NCBI GenBank assembly: GCA_037479115.1 | Contig: JBBFLK010000008.1 | Span: forward strand, 47,267-111,266 | DNA from: Anaerohalosphaeraceae bacterium | Lineage (GTDB): Bacteria; Planctomycetota; Phycisphaerae; Sedimentisphaerales; Anaerohalosphaeraceae | DNA length: 64,000 bases | Reading direction: 5' to 3' | Shown here: positions 34,402 to 42,834 of the stretch, one piece after another | Layout: each line of letters opens with the position of its first letter | Position numbering within the stretch: position 1 is the first letter of the stretch | Notes under the pieces: generated by a model | Seen by the model: only the letters and a program-made list of their open reading frames with translations | The model's database searches: none | What the model was told of the DNA's origin: nothing | Program-made: the position numbers and the translations under genes

Positions 34402-34485
34402 CTGATAACTGATAACTGATAACTGATAACTGATGACTGATGACTGATGACTGATGACTGATAACTGATGACTGATGACTGATAA
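34402..34485 (+). repeat. Twelve tandem copies of the heptamer CTGATRA
   Basis: Units CTGATAA and CTGATGA follow each other without interruption from 34402 to 34485. As seven is not a multiple of three, the stops TGA and TAA fall in all three plus-strand frames. The minus strand reads without stops. The array lies between a terminator and the end of the convergent HAD gene. A second, short array of the same heptamer is at 37349. Confidence 0.9.
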
Positions 34486-34495
34486 CTGAACTGTC

Positions 34496-35098
34496 CTACT
34501 CAATTCCGACGTCTTTCAAGACCCTCTGAACCTGCTGAGCACTCTCAAATACCGCCGCCGTCATCCCGGCTTGTCGGGCCCCTTCGACATTCTCCGGCAG
34601 GTCATCGATATACAAGCACCGCTCCGCCGGCACCCCGACCGACTCCGCCGCCAGCTGATACATCTTCGCCTCCGGCTTGACCGCCCCCGCTTGAAAACTG
34701 AGCACCGGCTTTTGAAACAGCTCCAGAAACCCGTACTGCCGACGAAGATATTCCCAATGCATCGGCTCTGTATCTGACAAAAGCCCCAGCGGCACTCGCT
34801 CCGCCAGACGCCGGACCAAAGTCTCCATCGGCGGACGCGGTGTAAAAATCCCGCACCAGGCCCGTCGAAACTCCTCGAATGAGCCGCTCAGGGAAAACCG
34901 TCTCCGCATCACCTGATAGAACTCTTCCGGCGGCATCTTCCCCCGGTTCAGCAGCACCGTTTCCGGCTGTCGGCGCATCTCCGGAACAATATCCGCCCAC
35001 TCTTTTGTTTCCGGCTCCTTCTGAAGCTGCTCCAAATCAATCCCTATCAGCACCCCGCCCAAATCAAAAATAACCGCCTCAATTCTCGCCGACTTCAT
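34496..35098 (-). CDS. HAD-superfamily hydrolase
   Basis: The 200-residue protein has the HAD motif I FDLGGVL (the usual second Asp of DxD is replaced, as in epoxide-hydrolase-like and YihX-type HADs with DLGGV), motif II in LGLLSDTEP, motif III Lys in GAVKPEAKMY and motif IV IDDLPENVEGA. It resembles YihX-type phosphatases of small phosphorylated metabolites. Its ATG overlaps the stop of the CYTH gene (ATGA), so the two are coupled. The substrate is unknown. Confidence 0.85.
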   Translation of the reverse strand: MKSARIEAVIFDLGGVLIGIDLEQLQKEPETKEWADIVPEMRRQPETVLLNRGKMPPEEFYQVMRRRFSLSGSFEEFRRAWCGIFTPRPPMETLVRRLAERVPLGLLSDTEPMHWEYLRRQYGFLELFQKPVLSFQAGAVKPEAKMYQLAAESVGVPAERCLYIDDLPENVEGARQAGMTAAVFESAQQVQRVLKDVGIE

Positions 35099-35616
35099 CG
35101 CCCCTTCTCCAAAATCATATCACTGTACGAACACTCCAGAAGGTCTTCACGTTCAATTCCAAACCGCTTCATAAACTCTTCACATTGCCGCCGAAGCCCT
35201 TCACAATCGCCGCTTCCCTGCGTATCCATCACCTCAATTTCCGCAAAATCCCCCAACCCCTCCACACGGTCCAGATGAAACTTGATATTTCCCAGAAAAT
35301 AAATCTCCCGTCTTTTGCGGACAACCGCCAGTATCCCCAGTGCCCTCTCCAGCACCTCTCGAAGCAGACCGCTGTCCGCCGCCGGATACAAAAACACATC
35401 CGACCGCTTCGGCCCCGCCTCGTCGGGACGCTCATAAAAAATCAGAGCATTCTCAATCGTCCCCTGCCGAAGCTTCAGCCGCCCCTTCGGCACCCGAAAA
35501 TACACATCCGTCTGCTCATCCGTTCCGCGAAAAACCGCCCCCGCTTCCTGCAGAACCCGCCGGACCCGTTCCGGATGCCGGCAGTGCGCCTTCATTTCAA
35601 TATTCAGATGATTCAT
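35095..35616 (-). CDS. CYTH-domain protein (class IV adenylate cyclase / triphosphatase type)
   Basis: The 173-residue protein begins with NIEMKAHC, the shortened ExK opening of CYTH proteins, and continues with TDVYFRVPKGRLKLRQG, a basic strand, KRREIYFLGNIKFHLDRVEGLGDFAEIEV and YSDMILEK at the end. Those basic and acidic residues line the triphosphate tunnel. Members are class IV adenylate cyclases, thiamine triphosphatases or inorganic triphosphatases. The close form ending in SYSDMI resembles the CyaB-like group, but activity cannot be decided. It is coupled to the HAD gene. Confidence 0.85.
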   Translation of the reverse strand: MNHLNIEMKAHCRHPERVRRVLQEAGAVFRGTDEQTDVYFRVPKGRLKLRQGTIENALIFYERPDEAGPKRSDVFLYPAADSGLLREVLERALGILAVVRKRREIYFLGNIKFHLDRVEGLGDFAEIEVMDTQGSGDCEGLRRQCEEFMKRFGIEREDLLECSYSDMILEKGR

Positions 35617-35942
35617 CTGTTTTCTCCGGTTTCATTCCTGTCGGACCTTCTTATACCCGCTCCCTGGGCGCTGTACAAGAACCGCTTTCTCCTCACGCAG
35701 GCCCGATAACTTTTTATTCCTATTATCGGACCTCTTGCGGGAATCCTGAAAAATCCCCGTTTTAAGCCCCTTCTCGAAGCGAATGCATTCAATTTTCTTT
35801 TTTTCAAACAATCTTCTTAATTCAAGCCCTCAAAAAACCGAACTGCATCGCAAAGACAGCACAGACTGTACAGATGGTAAAACAGGGTTACCGGCAGAAG
35901 TCCTTTTAGAAATGATGAAAAAATAATAATAGGAGAAAAAGA
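35617..35942. other. Gene-free stretch between the divergent CYTH and tubulin-like genes
   Basis: It contains the CYTH promoter on the minus strand (see 35650-35678) and the AGGAG ribosome site of the tubulin-like gene at its end. For the plus strand I found no good -35/-10 pair. Nothing else is recognisable. Confidence 0.5.
35650..35678 (-). promoter_or_regulatory. Promoter of the CYTH-HAD pair
   Basis: TTGTAC and TATAAG on the minus strand are 17 bases apart; transcription would start near 35643, about 27 bases before the CYTH ATG. Confidence 0.5.
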
Positions 35943-37262
35943 ATGACAGCCAAAAAGAAGTCCTCCAAGACAGGCGTCCGCAAATCCGTAAAAAAAGTCG
36001 CCAAAACCTCCGTGCAGAAAACCAAAAAAACAACCCCTGTTAAAAAGGCCAAGACCGCCAGGCCGGTCGCAAAAAAAACCGCCTCCGTCCAGGTCAAAAC
36101 ATCCGCTGCCAAGCCCTCCAAAGCCAAAAAAGAGATAATCCCCGTTCTGGACCTCGAACGCTATGAAGTCAAAACCGTCTGTGAAACGGGCGTGAAGGAC
36201 AACTTCATCGGCTCCACCCGCTTTGCCTGGATCGGAAGCGGCCAGTGCGGCGGACGGCTCGTGAAGGCCTTTTATGACCTCGGCTACAAAAAGGCCGTGG
36301 CTGTCAACACCACCTACCACGACCTCGATTTGCTGGGGCTGCCGCCCTCACAGAAGTTTCTGATGGACATCGGCGAAAAAGGCGCCGGCAAAGACATGGG
36401 CCGCGGACAGCAGGCCGCCGCTCAGTGGCGGCAGGACATCCTGCACCTGACCCGAAAGACCTTCGGAACGGAAGTGGACCATGTGATGGTCTGCTTTGGA
36501 GCCGGCGGCGGAACCGGCGGCGGCAGTGCAGCCGAGCTGGTCAGCATCGCCAAGGATTATATCTATTCCATCGGGAAAACCGAACCCAACAAGCACGTCG
36601 GCGTCATTATGACCCTGCCGACCAACGGCGAAGCTAACTCCCCGCAGGTGGCCGAAAATGCCTATCAGGTGGCAACCGAACTGGGAAAGATGGCTTCCAA
36701 AGGGCAAATCTCTCCGCTGATTATCATCGACAACGAGAAAATCAGCCGGATGTACCCGGGCAAGACGGTTCGCGAATTCTGGCCCAGCGTCAACAACACC
36801 GTGGCCGGCATGTTCGACATCTTCAACCGGCTCAGCTCGCTCAGCAGCCCCTACACCACGCTGGACCCGGTCGATTACCAGAGCATCCTGAAGGCCGGCG
36901 GCTGCGCGATTATGGGCCTCACACGCGTCGAAAAATACAAAGACCGGTTCGCCCTCAGCAGTGCCGTCAAGCAGAACCTCGAAAAGACACTTTTGAGCAA
37001 CGGCTTCGACCTGAGCACTGCCAAGGTCGCCGGCTGCATCGTCGTCGGCGGAAAACGCATGATGGCCAATACGCCCAACCTGCAGGACAACATCAACTTC
37101 GCCTTCGACGTCCTGGCCGACCTGACCGGCAAAGCCACCATCCACCGCGGCATCTACGAGGATGGACGCGAAGCCCTTCGAGTCTACACCATCATCGGCG
37201 GACTGGACTTCCCGACCCAGCGTGTCGAAGAACTTCTGGCCGCTCAGATGGTTACAGCGTAA
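35943..37262 (+). CDS. Tubulin/FtsZ-superfamily GTPase with a histone-H1-like N-terminal tail
   Basis: Residues 1-63 have 21 lysines and no acidic residue (KKxAK-type repeats with Ala, Thr, Val, Pro), like bacterial histone-H1/AlgP tails. From about residue 90 the protein is a tubulin-fold GTPase: T1 loop GSGQCGG at 98-104 (the GQCG of eukaryotic tubulin and GQxGG of CetZ), T4 signature GAGGGTGGGS at 186-195, and synergy-loop LDPVD at 307-311 holding both Asp residues that FtsZ uses for GTP hydrolysis. The usual Asn before them is Thr. Total length 439. It lacks an FtsZ C-terminal conserved peptide. AGGAG lies seven bases before the ATG. A polymer-forming cytoskeletal or DNA-partition role is inferred; no partner gene is adjacent. 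Confidence 0.88.
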   Translation: MTAKKKSSKTGVRKSVKKVAKTSVQKTKKTTPVKKAKTARPVAKKTASVQVKTSAAKPSKAKKEIIPVLDLERYEVKTVCETGVKDNFIGSTRFAWIGSGQCGGRLVKAFYDLGYKKAVAVNTTYHDLDLLGLPPSQKFLMDIGEKGAGKDMGRGQQAAAQWRQDILHLTRKTFGTEVDHVMVCFGAGGGTGGGSAAELVSIAKDYIYSIGKTEPNKHVGVIMTLPTNGEANSPQVAENAYQVATELGKMASKGQISPLIIIDNEKISRMYPGKTVREFWPSVNNTVAGMFDIFNRLSSLSSPYTTLDPVDYQSILKAGGCAIMGLTRVEKYKDRFALSSAVKQNLEKTLLSNGFDLSTAKVAGCIVVGGKRMMANTPNLQDNINFAFDVLADLTGKATIHRGIYEDGREALRVYTIIGGLDFPTQRVEELLAAQMVTA

Positions 37263-37279
37263 GCTTCAGAAAAACCAAA

Positions 37280-37315
37280 AACGCCGGATGTGCCCTTCGC
37301 ATCCGGCGTTTTTTT
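37280..37315 (+). terminator. Bidirectional terminator between the tubulin-like and signal peptidase genes
   Basis: An 11-base stem (AACGCCGGATG and its complement) is followed by seven T on the plus strand and preceded by five A, so it can stop both the tubulin-like transcript and the convergent signal peptidase transcript. Confidence 0.9.
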
Positions 37316-37348
37316 ATTCGACGAACACTCTGAATGCCGAACAGCCCC

Positions 37349-37371
37349 CGATAACTGATGACTGATAACTG
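37349..37371 (+). repeat. Short array of the CTGATRA heptamer
   Basis: The segment reads CGATAA, CTGATGA, CTGATAA, CTG: the same heptamer as the array at 34402, with about three units. It again lies just beyond a plus-strand terminator and directly before the end of a convergent minus-strand gene. Confidence 0.75.
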
Positions 37372-37376
37372 TTTAA

Positions 37377-38879
37377 TTAGTAAATCTCCTCCGAACCCCC
37401 GTAAATCACCCGCAGACGCTCCAGATTCGGGATGACCGGCAGCATATACTCCCGAGGGCGAAACGCATCCGACCAATAAATAAAAAAGGCCTTGCCCATC
37501 ATAAAATCACGCGGGACCACCCCCTCCCGATACCGTTTTCCGTTGTTGCCTAAACCCTCCGCAGCCCACTGCCGGCTGTCATAACTGTTCGGCGTATTGT
37601 CTCCGCAGACAAAAAATTCATCCGGACCCAGCTGAAACGGACGTCCCCGCTTCGCCCGAAGTGAATCCGTCGAAAGATAATAAATATCCCGATAAACTCC
37701 GATATGAAAAAGCCGCATTCCCCCCTGCCCCAAAATCTTCACTTCCGGGTTCTGCCGGCGGCTGGTGCGTTCTCCCAAATCCTCGTCCTTCAAGTCATAG
37801 GAAAACCGATAATCCCCGCAGCGAATCACCAGGCGGCGGTCCACATTGGCAAACTCGAACCACAGCCCCTTTCGCGACCAGTCCGGAGAAAAGACCAGCC
37901 TTCTCAGCTCGCTGCGCTGCCCATCCTCCGTCTGTTTTTCAAAAACCAGCTGGCCGGCAAAGTCCAATCGTCCAATATACCCAACCCCGTTCTTGCTCAG
38001 CAAAGCCCCGACCTGCCCCTGCTCCCCCATCGGCTGCACCCAGAATCGAATCATCAAATCTGAACAAATCGGCCGATTCAGGCCGCCTTCCGGTCCGTTA
38101 TAGGCATACAACACCCGAAAGGCATCCGGCCGCTTGGGGGTAAAACGGACCGCATGCTCATTGGCCCCGTCTTCCCGCAAAATAAAAACCGCCGCCCCCC
38201 CCGGATTCAATTCCCAGGCACTCTGTCCTTCCGGCTCAAAACGCGGCTCCAAAGGCCAGGATGACAAAGACTCCTCCGAAGGGGACGAAAATCGGCCGCC
38301 GGCAAACCCCGCCTGATAATCATTATGGTACAGACACGTCCAGAGCTCTTCCTGAATCTTCCGCGGCTTGCGGACAATCTGCCCGTTGATATACACATCG
38401 CCGTCAACAATTTCCACGGATTCTCCCGGCAGTCCTATCAGCCGCTTGATATAATTTTCCTGCGGATTCGGCGGATTCTTGAACACAACCACATCCCACC
38501 GTTTCGGCTCCGAAAACTGGTAAATGCACTTATTGACAAAAATCCGGTCGCCGTTTGCCAGCACCCCCATGGCCGCCCGCGGCTGTTCATACCCGCAGTT
38601 CGGACAAATCGGCTGTCCGGACCAGCTCGCATCTGCTCCAAAGTCATACGGAATGCCGCACCGAAGACAGCGGAGAGACCAATGGGCTCCTTTGAGTGTT
38701 TCGGCCATACTGCCGGTCGGAATCTGAAAGGCCTCCACCGCAAACGCCCGAAACAGCAGCGCCAGAATAAACGCCACCAGCAGCCCATCCAGGGCATTGA
38801 CAACCGACTCCACCGTCCGGCTGCGCCGCAGACGCGGATAATCCGGCGCCAAACCATCCGAAGGACTGGCCAATCTCAC
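37377..38879 (-). CDS. lepB: Signal peptidase I, long form with zinc-ribbon insert (copy 2)
   Basis: The 500-residue protein has one N-terminal membrane helix (residues about 30-50), the catalytic Ser57 in IPTGSMAETL and the general-base Lys145 in YIKRLIGLPGE, with the closing box FFVCGDNTPNSYDSR. Directly after the Ser box is a zinc-ribbon-like CxxC...CxxC pair (C71/C74, C92/C95). A further insert of about 200 residues separates the Lys box from the closing box; normal SPase I is about 250-320 residues. It cleaves signal peptides from exported proteins at the membrane. The GTG start overlaps the stop of copy 1 (GTGA), so both are translated from one message. Confidence 0.9.
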   Translation of the reverse strand: MRLASPSDGLAPDYPRLRRSRTVESVVNALDGLLVAFILALLFRAFAVEAFQIPTGSMAETLKGAHWSLRCLRCGIPYDFGADASWSGQPICPNCGYEQPRAAMGVLANGDRIFVNKCIYQFSEPKRWDVVVFKNPPNPQENYIKRLIGLPGESVEIVDGDVYINGQIVRKPRKIQEELWTCLYHNDYQAGFAGGRFSSPSEESLSSWPLEPRFEPEGQSAWELNPGGAAVFILREDGANEHAVRFTPKRPDAFRVLYAYNGPEGGLNRPICSDLMIRFWVQPMGEQGQVGALLSKNGVGYIGRLDFAGQLVFEKQTEDGQRSELRRLVFSPDWSRKGLWFEFANVDRRLVIRCGDYRFSYDLKDEDLGERTSRRQNPEVKILGQGGMRLFHIGVYRDIYYLSTDSLRAKRGRPFQLGPDEFFVCGDNTPNSYDSRQWAAEGLGNNGKRYREGVVPRDFMMGKAFFIYWSDAFRPREYMLPVIPNLERLRVIYGGSEEIY

Positions 38880-40468
38880 GGTTTTTTCTCCGCTTCCACC
38901 GTTAGGGACTCCGCCTGATCCCAGCTCCGGCTGCCCCCATAGATGATTTTCATTCCCTCGATATACGGAACAAAACGGATAAAGCCCGGAAGGATCGAAT
39001 CCCCGCCCGGCCAGTGAACAAAAAACGCTTTGCCGACCAGATAATCCCGCGGAACGACTCCCTGCGTGAAGGTCCGCCCGCGGTTTCCCCGCCCCGGCTT
39101 ATTCCACCAGCGGGAATCCAGACTGTACGGGCTGTTGTCCCCGCAGACAAAAAACTCATCCTCCCCCAGCACAATCGGATTGCCTGCCCCGCCCTGCAGA
39201 ATCGGATTTCGCGGATTGGACACATCCGTATTCATATAGTAAATATCCCGAAACAGCCCGATATGAGCCAGCTGGACTTTGCCGTACCCGAGGATGGCCG
39301 CCTCCGGCTGGATATGCCGCCTGGTCCCGGCGTCCTCGGCCCCGCGTCCTAAATCATACTCCAGACGATTCCGTCCGTATTCCAGAATCAGACGATGATC
39401 CACATTGGAAAAGCGAAATTCCTGCCGCTGAACGGCTCCCTTCAAATCCGCTGTCCCGCCCGCCAAAAGGGTCTTCTGTTCCCCGGAATCCACCCGGAAA
39501 ATCTCCAGCCGTCCGTCCCCGTGAAGCCAGCCCTGATAGCGCCGGCCGTATTTGCCCAGCTCATATCCTACGCCGCTGACGGGGTCAAGATGAGGCACAC
39601 TGCGAAGCATCAAATCGCTGCAAATCGGCATATTCGCTATAAAATCAGGCGGGTCATACGCATATACAGCCCGGAAATCATTGCCGATCTGCGGATTGTA
39701 CTGAATCCGATGAACCTGCGTTCCTTCCTCCGCCAAGACAAAATACGGCCGTCCAAAACCGCCCAAATCCCACCGGCTCGAACCGAAATTTTCAAACGGC
39801 TGTCTCCACGAACGGCGGTTGAACCGCTCCTCTTCCGGGCGAGCCGGCTGATAATCATTCTCATAAATCGGCATCCATAATTCTTCCTGAACCGACGGCG
39901 GCTTGCGCACAATCCGATCGTTGATATAAATATCTCCGTCGATGATTTCCACCTTTTCCCCCGGCTTGCCGATCAGCCGTTTGATATAATTGATCTGCGG
40001 CTCCAGCGGATTCTTAAACACCACGACATCCCACCGGCTCGGCTCCCGGAACTGATAAATGCACTTCAGGACAAATATCTGATCCCCCTTATACACCCGC
40101 CGATAATACCGCGGGTCCTTGTCCCGCATCCAGACCCGATAAGCATATCCGCAGCTCGGACAGCGGCATTCCTTCAAAATCGGCAAATCCCGCTTCGGGA
40201 TTACATTTTCACCCAGCCCATACTGGCGCGGCGAAAAATCATACTCATATCGATACCCGCACTGCTCACAGCGAAGCCGGAAATGTGCCCCCTTGAGGGT
40301 ATCGGCCATGCTGCCGGTCGGAATGCGGTACACCTGCATAATAAAGACGATGAAAACCAGCGTGGACGCCAGCGCCGTAACCAGCCATTCCAGGAAATGG
40401 TAAATGCCCTCTGCGGTAAAACCGGAAGACTCACAAGATGAATTGTCGCTCTTTTTCTCTGACGTCAT
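38876..40468 (-). CDS. lepB: Signal peptidase I, long form with zinc-ribbon insert (copy 1)
   Basis: The 530-residue protein has a membrane helix at about residues 25-47, catalytic Ser53 (RIPTGSMADTL) and Lys163 (YIKRLIGKPGE), and the closing box FFVCGDNSPYSLDSRWW. It shares with copy 2 the cysteine pairs after the Ser box (C67/C70, C103/C106) and a long insert of about 200 residues before the closing box. ATG 40468 was chosen although the frame is open to an ATG at 40588: a good promoter (TTGACC-N17-CATAAT) lies inside that upstream stretch and AAGGT precedes 40468. The two copies are similar enough to be an old tandem duplication. Confidence 0.88.
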   Translation of the reverse strand: MTSEKKSDNSSCESSGFTAEGIYHFLEWLVTALASTLVFIVFIMQVYRIPTGSMADTLKGAHFRLRCEQCGYRYEYDFSPRQYGLGENVIPKRDLPILKECRCPSCGYAYRVWMRDKDPRYYRRVYKGDQIFVLKCIYQFREPSRWDVVVFKNPLEPQINYIKRLIGKPGEKVEIIDGDIYINDRIVRKPPSVQEELWMPIYENDYQPARPEEERFNRRSWRQPFENFGSSRWDLGGFGRPYFVLAEEGTQVHRIQYNPQIGNDFRAVYAYDPPDFIANMPICSDLMLRSVPHLDPVSGVGYELGKYGRRYQGWLHGDGRLEIFRVDSGEQKTLLAGGTADLKGAVQRQEFRFSNVDHRLILEYGRNRLEYDLGRGAEDAGTRRHIQPEAAILGYGKVQLAHIGLFRDIYYMNTDVSNPRNPILQGGAGNPIVLGEDEFFVCGDNSPYSLDSRWWNKPGRGNRGRTFTQGVVPRDYLVGKAFFVHWPGGDSILPGFIRFVPYIEGMKIIYGGSRSWDQAESLTVEAEKKP

Positions 40469-40502
40469 CGAACCTTCGCTGTGTCTTTCTAAAAGATGGT
40501 TT

Positions 40503-40531
40503 ATTATGACTATCCTCGAAAATCGGGTCAA
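40503..40531 (-). promoter_or_regulatory. Promoter of the signal peptidase pair
   Basis: TTGACC and CATAAT on the minus strand are 17 bases apart, with predicted start near 40496, about 28 bases before the chosen ATG. Its position rules against the longer reading frame that starts at 40588. Confidence 0.5.
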
Positions 40532-40627
40532 GGGGAAGATACAGAAAAAACCAAATACTGCTAATTCCAGACCTCTTTTGTCCGCCATAATCCCTCCGCC
40601 TTACCGGTGAAAAATTCGAAAAAAAAC

Positions 40628-40656
40628 TTGCCGTTTCGAAGTCGTTTATGTATAGT
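40628..40656 (+). promoter_or_regulatory. Promoter of the HU-family gene
   Basis: TTGCCG and TATAGT are 17 bases apart; predicted start near 40663, leaving a leader of about 84 bases. Confidence 0.5.
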
Positions 40657-40746
40657 GATTTGCGGTTTCCGTGCTCGAGGAGTTTTCCGGACGGCATCGG
40701 ACGTAAAGAGTGTGTCTTGATTCCAGAAGATATAAGAGGGTGGCCG

Positions 40747-41052
40747 ATGGCAACAATTACCAAGAAAGAACTGATAGACAGGATTTCAGAATCCACACAG
40801 GCCAAACGAGTCATCGTCAAAAAAATAATCCAGACATTCCTCGACGAAGTAATCGATGAATTGGCAAAGGACAATCGACTCGAATTCCGCGATTTCGGGG
40901 TCTTCGAAACGCGAACACGCTCCTCGAGAATCGCCCAGAACCCCAAAACACTCGAGCGAGTTCAGGTTCCGCCTAAGCGAAGCGTCAAATTCAAAATGGG
41001 CCGTCTGATGCGGGAGAAGCTGTCCGCCCCGGCGCCGGCCAAAAAGAACTGA
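40747..41052 (+). CDS. HU/IHF-family DNA-binding protein
   Basis: The 101-residue protein has the HU fold: helical start MATITKKELIDRISEST, then FLDEVIDELAKDNRLEFRDFGVFETRTRSSRIAQNPKT and the DNA-minor-groove arm through VQVPPKRSVKFKMGRLMREKL. The arm sequence ARxxxNPxT is IARNP-like (IAQNPKT). It ends in a short Ala/Pro/Lys tail. It bends and compacts DNA in the nucleoid. Start 40747 follows GAGGGTGG; the upstream in-frame start at 40648 would lie within the promoter. Confidence 0.92.
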   Translation: MATITKKELIDRISESTQAKRVIVKKIIQTFLDEVIDELAKDNRLEFRDFGVFETRTRSSRIAQNPKTLERVQVPPKRSVKFKMGRLMREKLSAPAPAKKN

Positions 41053-41101
41053 TTCGTCTGTGATTTTTTCACAACAACTGTCGGAAAACTTTTTTCAGAC
41101 A

Positions 41102-41135
41102 GACCTTAATTCAGGACATCGCAAGGTCAGTTTTT
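41102..41135 (+). terminator. Weak terminator candidate after the HU gene
   Basis: A six-base stem GACCTT/AAGGTC with a 15-base loop is followed by AGTTTTTAT. The stem is short, so this is only a possibility. Confidence 0.3.
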
Positions 41136-41186
41136 ATCTCCCCTCTCAAATCCCTCGATACAGCAAGGGTTTTATCGAAATTTATC

Positions 41187-41215
41187 TTGTACAGGAAAGA
41201 CCGATAAAGTATCCT
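41187..41215 (+). promoter_or_regulatory. Promoter of the HNH endonuclease gene
   Basis: TTGTAC and TATCCT are 17 bases apart, 35 bases before the ATG at 41250. Confidence 0.4.
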
Positions 41216-41249
41216 TTAGGAAGATTGAAGGGATTTTGCGGAGGAGTTC

Positions 41250-41885
41250 ATGATTTCTGCAACATCTCATTCGGCAATGGACTGCCGTGTTTTGGTGCTG
41301 AATAAGCACTATATGGCCCTGCGGGTCATCAGTGCCAGACGTGCCTTTTCGCTGCTTTGTCGGAACCTCGCCGAGGTAATCTCCTGCGACGACGGCACCT
41401 ACGCCAACTATGATTTTCAAACCTGGCAGCAAATCAGCCGGATGAAAGACCAGTTCAAAGCCCATCCGCAGGACTGGATTTCCACCGTCAACTTTGACCT
41501 GGCTGTCCCGCGAATCATCCGCCTGCTGTTTTATGACCGCCTGCCCAGACAAACCGTCAAATTCAACCGCCGAAATCTGTTCGCACGCGACGGCAACCGC
41601 TGCCAGTACTGCGGCAAAAAATTCCCCACCTCCGAATTGTCTTTGGACCACGTCATCCCGCGGCGGCTCGGCGGACAAAGCACCTGGGAAAATGTGGTCT
41701 GCGCCTGCCTGCAGTGCAACATCAAAAAAGGCGGACGGACGCCCCAGCAGGCCAATATGAAACTGATTCAAAAGCCCGTCAAGCCCAAACGGAATCCTGT
41801 TATTCACATTCATCTCAGTCACGAACGCTACCACAGCTGGAAGCAGTTCCTCGACCACGCATACTGGTCCGTTGAATTGACCTGA
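41250..41885 (+). CDS. HNH endonuclease family protein
   Basis: The 211-residue protein has its HNH core near residues 120-165: [46 protein letters not shown]. There are two CxxC pairs for zinc and the DH...N metal site. The N-terminal half is an unannotated domain common to this long-standing bacterial group, which is found outside mobile elements and restriction systems. AGGAG precedes the ATG. The substrate is probably DNA, but a housekeeping role has not been settled for the family. Confidence 0.87.
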   Translation: MISATSHSAMDCRVLVLNKHYMALRVISARRAFSLLCRNLAEVISCDDGTYANYDFQTWQQISRMKDQFKAHPQDWISTVNFDLAVPRIIRLLFYDRLPRQTVKFNRRNLFARDGNRCQYCGKKFPTSELSLDHVIPRRLGGQSTWENVVCACLQCNIKKGGRTPQQANMKLIQKPVKPKRNPVIHIHLSHERYHSWKQFLDHAYWSVELT

Positions 41886-41958
41886 CCTTCTTCTCCGCAG
41901 GCCGACGGCACTTTGACTACAAACTTCATAGCGGACAGGTTGAACCGGGAGACGAACA

Positions 41959-42834
41959 ATGAAGAAACTTTCTGTACCTGTTTTATATGAAAATCAGGAT
42001 ATTCTGGTCCTTAACAAGCCCTCCGGCATCTCCGTCACCAAAGACCGTTCCGGAGCCCCCTGGCTGATGGAAATCCTCCAAAAAGAATTGCCGACACCGG
42101 AGCCGCTGCGGCTGGTTCACCGCATCGACAAAGAAACCTCCGGCGTCCTCCTTCTGGCCAAAAACAAGCCCGCCCAAACTTTCTACACCTCCGGGTTTTC
42201 CAAACAGCGGTTTGCAAAACTGTATCTGGCTCTGGTTCAGGGTCCCCTGCCGCAAAACCGCGGACGCATCAAGGCCCCGCTTCTGCGAAGCCGGCAGAAT
42301 CCGCAAACCATGCACGTGCAGCCCTGGAAAGGCAAGGAAGCCGTCACCGACTGGCTCAAATTGATGGAGTTGGGCCCGTTTGCCCTTCTGGCCGTTCAGC
42401 CCCTGACCGGAAGAACCCACCAAATCCGAGTGCATTTGGCCCATCGCGGCATTCCATTAGCCCTGGACCCGCTCTACGCCAGCCCGCACCCCCTGATGCT
42501 TTCAGACTACAAAAAAGACTATCGCCCCAAAAGAGACACTCCGGAATCCCCGCTCATCAGCCGGCTTACCCTGCACGCCTACCAAATCCAAATTCCGCCG
42601 CGGCCGGCTGACCCCGAAACCGTTCGAACCTTTGTCGCCCCCTTAGACAAAAAGTTTTCCGCCACGCTCAAAATGCTCTTTAAGCATGCCCGCTCTTGCC
42701 GAACGGCGGACAATCAGGATACCGAGCTCCTGCACACCATTTTGGCGGCTCAGCCGCTTCCGTTCTTTTCCGGCGAGGAACCTACGACCTTCCCCCAAAC
42801 GGATATTGATACTCTTTCGGAGTCTGACCGGTAG
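41959..42834 (+). CDS. RluA-family RNA pseudouridine synthase
   Basis: The 291-residue enzyme has motif I ENQDILVLNKPSGI, the catalytic motif II HRIDKETSGVLLLAK with the essential Asp, and motif III PLTGRTHQIRVHLAHRG. An S4 domain is absent from the N-terminus. It isomerises uridine to pseudouridine in rRNA or tRNA; which position cannot be told. GGGAG lies before the ATG. Its last 53 bases overlap the 3' end of the convergent M48 protease gene. Confidence 0.9.
   Translation: MKKLSVPVLYENQDILVLNKPSGISVTKDRSGAPWLMEILQKELPTPEPLRLVHRIDKETSGVLLLAKNKPAQTFYTSGFSKQRFAKLYLALVQGPLPQNRGRIKAPLLRSRQNPQTMHVQPWKGKEAVTDWLKLMELGPFALLAVQPLTGRTHQIRVHLAHRGIPLALDPLYASPHPLMLSDYKKDYRPKRDTPESPLISRLTLHAYQIQIPPRPADPETVRTFVAPLDKKFSATLKMLFKHARSCRTADNQDTELLHTILAAQPLPFFSGEEPTTFPQTDIDTLSESDR

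Noticed and set aside
34402..34485. CRISPR array
   Set aside because: The units are seven bases long and directly joined; there are no spacers and no cas genes.
35817..36320. Phe/Gly/Leu-rich frame opposite the start of the tubulin-like gene
   Set aside because: It is the complement of the AAG/AAA-rich lysine tail, which yields Phe and Leu runs, and has no ribosome site.
40468..40588. Longer N-terminus for the first signal peptidase
   Set aside because: A promoter with a consensus spacer lies inside this stretch, and the added residues would place an extra hydrophobic segment before the normal single anchor.
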